A stretch of 64,000 nucleotides of DNA from NCBI GenBank assembly GCA_905235305.1, contig CAJOLC010000005.1, positions 1-64,000 on the forward strand, in the 5' to 3' direction. The translations under genes and the position numbers were made by a program. Below, piece by piece: positions 61,691-64,000 of the stretch; position 1 is the first letter of the stretch; every line of letters begins with the position of its first letter. The DNA is from an uncultured Bacteroidaceae bacterium. GTDB lineage: Bacteria; Bacteroidota; Bacteroidia; Bacteroidales; Bacteroidaceae. The notes below the pieces were generated by a model. It did not search any database. It saw only the letters and a program-made list of their open reading frames with translations, and was not told where the DNA came from.

Positions 61691-61817
61691 GATTAAGGAT
61701 TAGAGATTGGGGATTAGTGATTAGAAGTTAGGGGCCGAAGCCTCATTTAGGCAGGCCCTTTTGCAAAATTCCTGACAGAACAGGAAAAAACTAATCTCTA
61801 ATCTCTAATCTCTAATC
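61691..61817 (+). repeat. facing 7-bp arrays (GATTAGA / TAATCTC) around a terminator
   Basis: Heptamers GATTAAG, GATTAGA, GATTGGG, GATTAGT and GATTAGA at 61691-61725 face TAATCTC copies at 61792-61817. The arrays are complementary and bracket the GC-rich hairpin at 61731-61763, matching the arrangement at 51085-51176. Confidence 0.75.
61731..61763 (+). terminator. terminator after the htrA-like gene
   Basis: GGGGCC and GCCT pair with AGGC and GGCCC around a short loop, then TTTT. Confidence 0.7.
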
Positions 61818-61826
61818 TTTTTTTCG

Positions 61827-61834
61827 TATCTTTG
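61827..61834 (+). promoter_or_regulatory. -7 promoter box of the RRE cassette
   Basis: TATCTTTG followed by CACCC, 22 bases before the first ATG of the cassette. Confidence 0.7.
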
Positions 61835-61856
61835 CACCCGACATTACTGAATCTTT

Positions 61857-62288
61857 ATGAAAATAGTGAAGATAATCATATGCTTTGGCCTGCTTTACAT
61901 GTTTGCCGTGCAAGCAGTCGAAGCAAAGCAGAGGAAGGTCGTTCAGAAGCCGGTCTATATGATTGGCGTGGGCTTTTCGTTAGTCGACTCTATGGTCTTC
62001 ATCACCGACATGCAGTTGGTAGACAGTGTCTCTATCGAGAAGAAAACGAAGTTTCTGAAAGATCGTCAGCTCTATTCCTTCCAGCTTCAGCACTATCTGG
62101 AAGCTGCATACAAAGGCGGCCCATACGTCCCAAGCGTTTTCTTCCATACGAAGAGGAGAAAGATGGAGCGTCAATACCTGTCTCTTCACAAACGCTATGT
62201 CCAAAGTAAAGAAATGAGAATAATCCTGGTCGACGTCAGTCAATTCCGTTTTAAAGCGGAGAAATATATTGGGGAGGAGAATAAATGA
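61857..62288 (+). CDS. exported protein of unknown function, first gene of the RRE cassette
   Basis: The 143-residue protein begins with a signal peptide (VKIIICFGLLYMFAVQAVEA). The mature part is basic, with MIGVGFSLVDSMVFITDMQL and RMERQYLSLHKRYVQSK-like sequence (KMERQYLSLHKRYVQSK) and no Cys. I recognise no family. Its TGA overlaps the ATG of the HPr-kinase-like gene (ATGA), so the two are translated together. It is too large and too conserved-looking to be an obvious short peptide precursor, though that cannot be excluded. Confidence 0.75.
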   Translation: MKIVKIIICFGLLYMFAVQAVEAKQRKVVQKPVYMIGVGFSLVDSMVFITDMQLVDSVSIEKKTKFLKDRQLYSFQLQHYLEAAYKGGPYVPSVFFHTKRRKMERQYLSLHKRYVQSKEMRIILVDVSQFRFKAEKYIGEENK

Positions 62289-63163
62289 AAAGTTACTACT
62301 ATAGGGTAGGCGGACACTCGCTTGCCATCAACTTTGCCGATGATGCAAATGACGAGCAGCTCATCCCGTCGTTTGCACCGTTTCGTTTGGAAGAAAAACC
62401 TGAAGACTTGCTCTTTGTGATAACTGTCGACGATCATCTCGAGTGGCAAGAAGAAGGCGAAGAAATCGGTGTGTTCGATTGCGGAGGTTGTGACCATGGA
62501 GTCTATCGCATGGCCGACGGAGGCTATCAGTATTCTGTGCATGACGTAAATGATGTGCTTTGTAGTCGAATGCGAAGCAATAAAGACTTCTCTGATTGTC
62601 AGGTTTCACTATTCGGAGAGACATGGTCTCAACGCAACTATGGCTTGAACAATGCCTTGATGATGGCTTACGCTTTTTCGGCAGCTCAAATGGGCACGAT
62701 GCTCATGCACGCTTCCGTCATTCGTCACGACGGAAAAGGCTATCTCATGACCGCTCCAAGCGGAACAGGCAAAAGCACCCATACGCGTCTTTGGTACGAC
62801 AATATCCCCGGTTGTGACCTCATGAACGATGATAATCCTGTGGTTCGGATTATTGACGGGCAAGCCATCGTGTATGGATCTCCTTGGAGTGGAAAGACGC
62901 GATGCTACCGAAATATCCAAGCTCCTATAGGCGGTCTGGTTCGTATACAGCAACGTCCTGAGAACACGATTCGAAAGCTCAGTTCTATTGAAGCTTTCTG
63001 CAATCTATTGCCTGCCATGAGCAATATGAAGTGGGACGAACGTGTATATAAGGGCGTGTGCGACAGTATAAGCGAGCTCATCCGAATCGTCGGAATGTAT
63101 GAACTCGGATGCCTTCCCAATGCGGAAGCTGCGATACTCTGCCATGATACGATAGCAAAATGA
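62285..63163 (+). CDS. HPr-kinase-like protein (serine kinase C-terminal fold)
   Basis: The 292-residue protein has a Walker A loop TAPSGTGKSTHTRLW (156-170), the HprK-type acidic motif LMNDDNPVVR (179-188) and YGSPWSGKTRCYRN, which together match HPr kinase-like proteins lacking the usual PTS partner. Such proteins occur in lasso-peptide and PqqD-type clusters, where one is known to phosphorylate a peptide. HPr itself is not in the window. It overlaps both neighbours by 4 bases (ATGA). Confidence 0.82.
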   Translation: MKSYYYRVGGHSLAINFADDANDEQLIPSFAPFRLEEKPEDLLFVITVDDHLEWQEEGEEIGVFDCGGCDHGVYRMADGGYQYSVHDVNDVLCSRMRSNKDFSDCQVSLFGETWSQRNYGLNNALMMAYAFSAAQMGTMLMHASVIRHDGKGYLMTAPSGTGKSTHTRLWYDNIPGCDLMNDDNPVVRIIDGQAIVYGSPWSGKTRCYRNIQAPIGGLVRIQQRPENTIRKLSSIEAFCNLLPAMSNMKWDERVYKGVCDSISELIRIVGMYELGCLPNAEAAILCHDTIAK

Positions 63164-63687
63164 AGGAACTCATAAAACGCCTGACCCGTGTCTTGATGAC
63201 TCCTTTGCGTAGGCGTTATCAGAAGCGAAACGGAACGACCTCCAATCAGCCTCGTCATGAACTTCCGAACGATGCATGGCTGGGCGAAGTCTCGCAGATG
63301 CTGAAAGAGGGCAAGCCTTATGCTATTTATGTGAAGGGATACAGTATGCGACCCTTCATTGAGCATACCCGCGACCGAGTCTTCCTTGAGAAGCGCACTA
63401 TATATAATGTAGGCGATGCTGTCCTTGCCCAGATTGCTCCAGGGCATTACGTCCTGCATCGCATCATTGAGAAGCAAGGCGAGAACCTGACGCTTCAGGG
63501 CGATGGCAATCTGAGGGGAGTGGAGCTCTGCAAAGAAAAGGATGTCAGTGGAGTCGTGACGAGGTACATCCGTCCCAATCGTATCATTCCTGCCAATGAC
63601 CCCAGGCTCATTCGCCGCATTAGACTGTGGCGGAAGTTAAGACCAATCAGAAGAGAATTACTGTTTATTTATAATGCAATAAGATGA
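63160..63687 (+). CDS. S24/S26-family signal-peptidase-like protein
   Basis: The core reads YVKGYSMRPFIEHTRDRVFL, with the S26-type nucleophile Ser in GYSMRP at about residue 58-63, followed by GDAVLAQIAPGHYVLHRIIE, where HR replaces the usual Lys region. It has no clear membrane anchor; the basic C-terminal end (LRPIRRELLFIYNAIR) may lie on a membrane. It is probably a processing peptidase for a product of the cassette. Whether the Ser/Lys dyad is complete is uncertain. It overlaps both neighbours. Confidence 0.82.
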   Translation: MKELIKRLTRVLMTPLRRRYQKRNGTTSNQPRHELPNDAWLGEVSQMLKEGKPYAIYVKGYSMRPFIEHTRDRVFLEKRTIYNVGDAVLAQIAPGHYVLHRIIEKQGENLTLQGDGNLRGVELCKEKDVSGVVTRYIRPNRIIPANDPRLIRRIRLWRKLRPIRRELLFIYNAIR

Positions 63688-63950
63688 AGATTAAGAAAGG
63701 ATTTGAACTGCGCGATGTTTGCGACGAGCACATCATCGTAGCATACGGAATTGAGAATATAGACTTCAACAAAGTCATCAGCCTAAACGAGTCGGCTACT
63801 TACCTTTGGAAGAATGTCGTCGATAAGGATTTCGATGTCGAGACATTGGTTTCCCTGCTCCTGCAGGAATATGAAGTTGATGCTGAAACGGCAAAAAGAG
63901 ATGCGGGAGTTCTGCTCGACGAATGGACGAAGGCTGGGCTGATAGAGTAG
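63684..63950 (+). CDS. PqqD-like RRE protein
   Basis: The 88-residue protein fits the PqqD/RRE winged-helix fold: a beta-strand start (FELRDVCDEHIIVAYG), NKVISLNESATYLWKNVV (the conserved LNxxxxxLW core) and a helical end (AETAKRDAGVLLDEWTKAGL). RRE domains bind leader peptides of ribosomally made peptides and hand them to modifying enzymes. It ends 14 bases before a new ATG at the window edge. Confidence 0.88.
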   Translation: MKIKKGFELRDVCDEHIIVAYGIENIDFNKVISLNESATYLWKNVVDKDFDVETLVSLLLQEYEVDAETAKRDAGVLLDEWTKAGLIE

Positions 63951-63964
63951 TTCAGTTAAGGGTT

Positions 63965-64000
63965 ATGCTCCTGAAGTTCCTACATGGGCGATACGTTGAG
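63965..64000 (+). CDS. possible start of the next cassette gene, cut by the window edge
   Basis: An ATG 14 bases after the PqqD-like stop opens 12 codons (MLLKFLHGRYVE) to the window end. The close spacing suggests another gene of the cassette. It is too short to identify. Confidence 0.35.
   Translation, partial: MLLKFLHGRYVE

Noticed and set aside
63400..63412. Recurrent TATATAATGTA string seen here and at several other places
   Set aside because: Several copies are simply Ile-Tyr-Asn codons within genes; no consistent context.

Overview
The window comes from a member of the Bacteroidales, most likely Prevotella or a close relative. The reasons are the Bacteroidetes -7 promoter box TAnnTTTG in front of many genes on both strands, a BspA-like leucine-rich-repeat protein, a C10 (streptopain/interpain) protease with a Prevotella-style C-terminal tail, an AsnA-type asparagine synthetase, an extended-linker Rho, an Rnf operon and a GlnRS. 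Most of the window is chromosomal housekeeping. I see no phage, insertion sequence or CRISPR array. No homology search was run; all family names come from reading motifs.

Layout. 1-0.75 kb: 5' part of a BspA-like surface protein. 1.5-7.8 kb (+): YqiA-type esterase, ffh, folD, a patatin/barrel protein and a DUF4421 barrel protein, probably one transcription unit ending in a clear terminator. 8.0-9.8 kb (-): rho. 10-17.3 kb (+): Uup-like ABC-F ATPase, asnA, a TonB-dependent receptor, then a cell-wall amidase and an MlaD-like protein. 17.6-20.1 kb (-): a DUF4965/glutaminase-type exported protein. 20.2-33.5 kb (-): an O-antigen/capsule cluster (UDP-glucuronate 4-epimerase, broken cytidylyltransferase, LicD, Wzx, Wzy, glycosyltransferases, hexapeptide acyltransferase, TupA-like ATP-grasp, WecG, WbuC, nucleotidyltransferase, initiating sugar-phosphate transferase). 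Its middle, about 24.4-32.3 kb, is visibly AT-rich and holds gene remnants, as expected of an exchanged island. 33.9-36.3 kb (-): GH16 glucanase and Mrp. 36.9-38.7 kb (+): coiled-coil protein, trmB, tRNA-Asp. 38.9-43.5 kb: a NUDIX-HD fusion, menA, ridA, a flavodoxin-like protein and a TPR protein. 43.8-51.1 kb (-): glnS with a frameshift, a 1249-residue C10 protease, galE. 51.2-56.7 kb (-): rseC-like gene and rnfBCDGEA. 57.3-59.7 kb: ispE (+), a BrkB/YihY membrane protein (-) and the RNase P RNA (-). 60.2-64 kb (+): HtrA/DegP protease, then a tightly coupled cassette of an exported unknown, an HPr-kinase-like protein, an S24/S26 peptidase and a PqqD-like RRE protein that runs into the window edge.

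The most unusual signal is outside the genes. At least eight intergenic loci carry short tandem arrays with the same 22-bp period but unrelated unit sequences. Each unit contains a palindrome (ATACATGTAT/CAATTG, GACGCGTC, GGCGCC, GCGGCCGC). Three copies of one family share conserved, oriented flanks, and two copies of another share an approximately 90-bp tail and lie in opposite orientation. A second class of intergenic sequence has a 7-bp period, sometimes as facing inverted arrays around a terminator. Similar repeat sequence appears in frame inside rho, the ABC-F gene and wecG.
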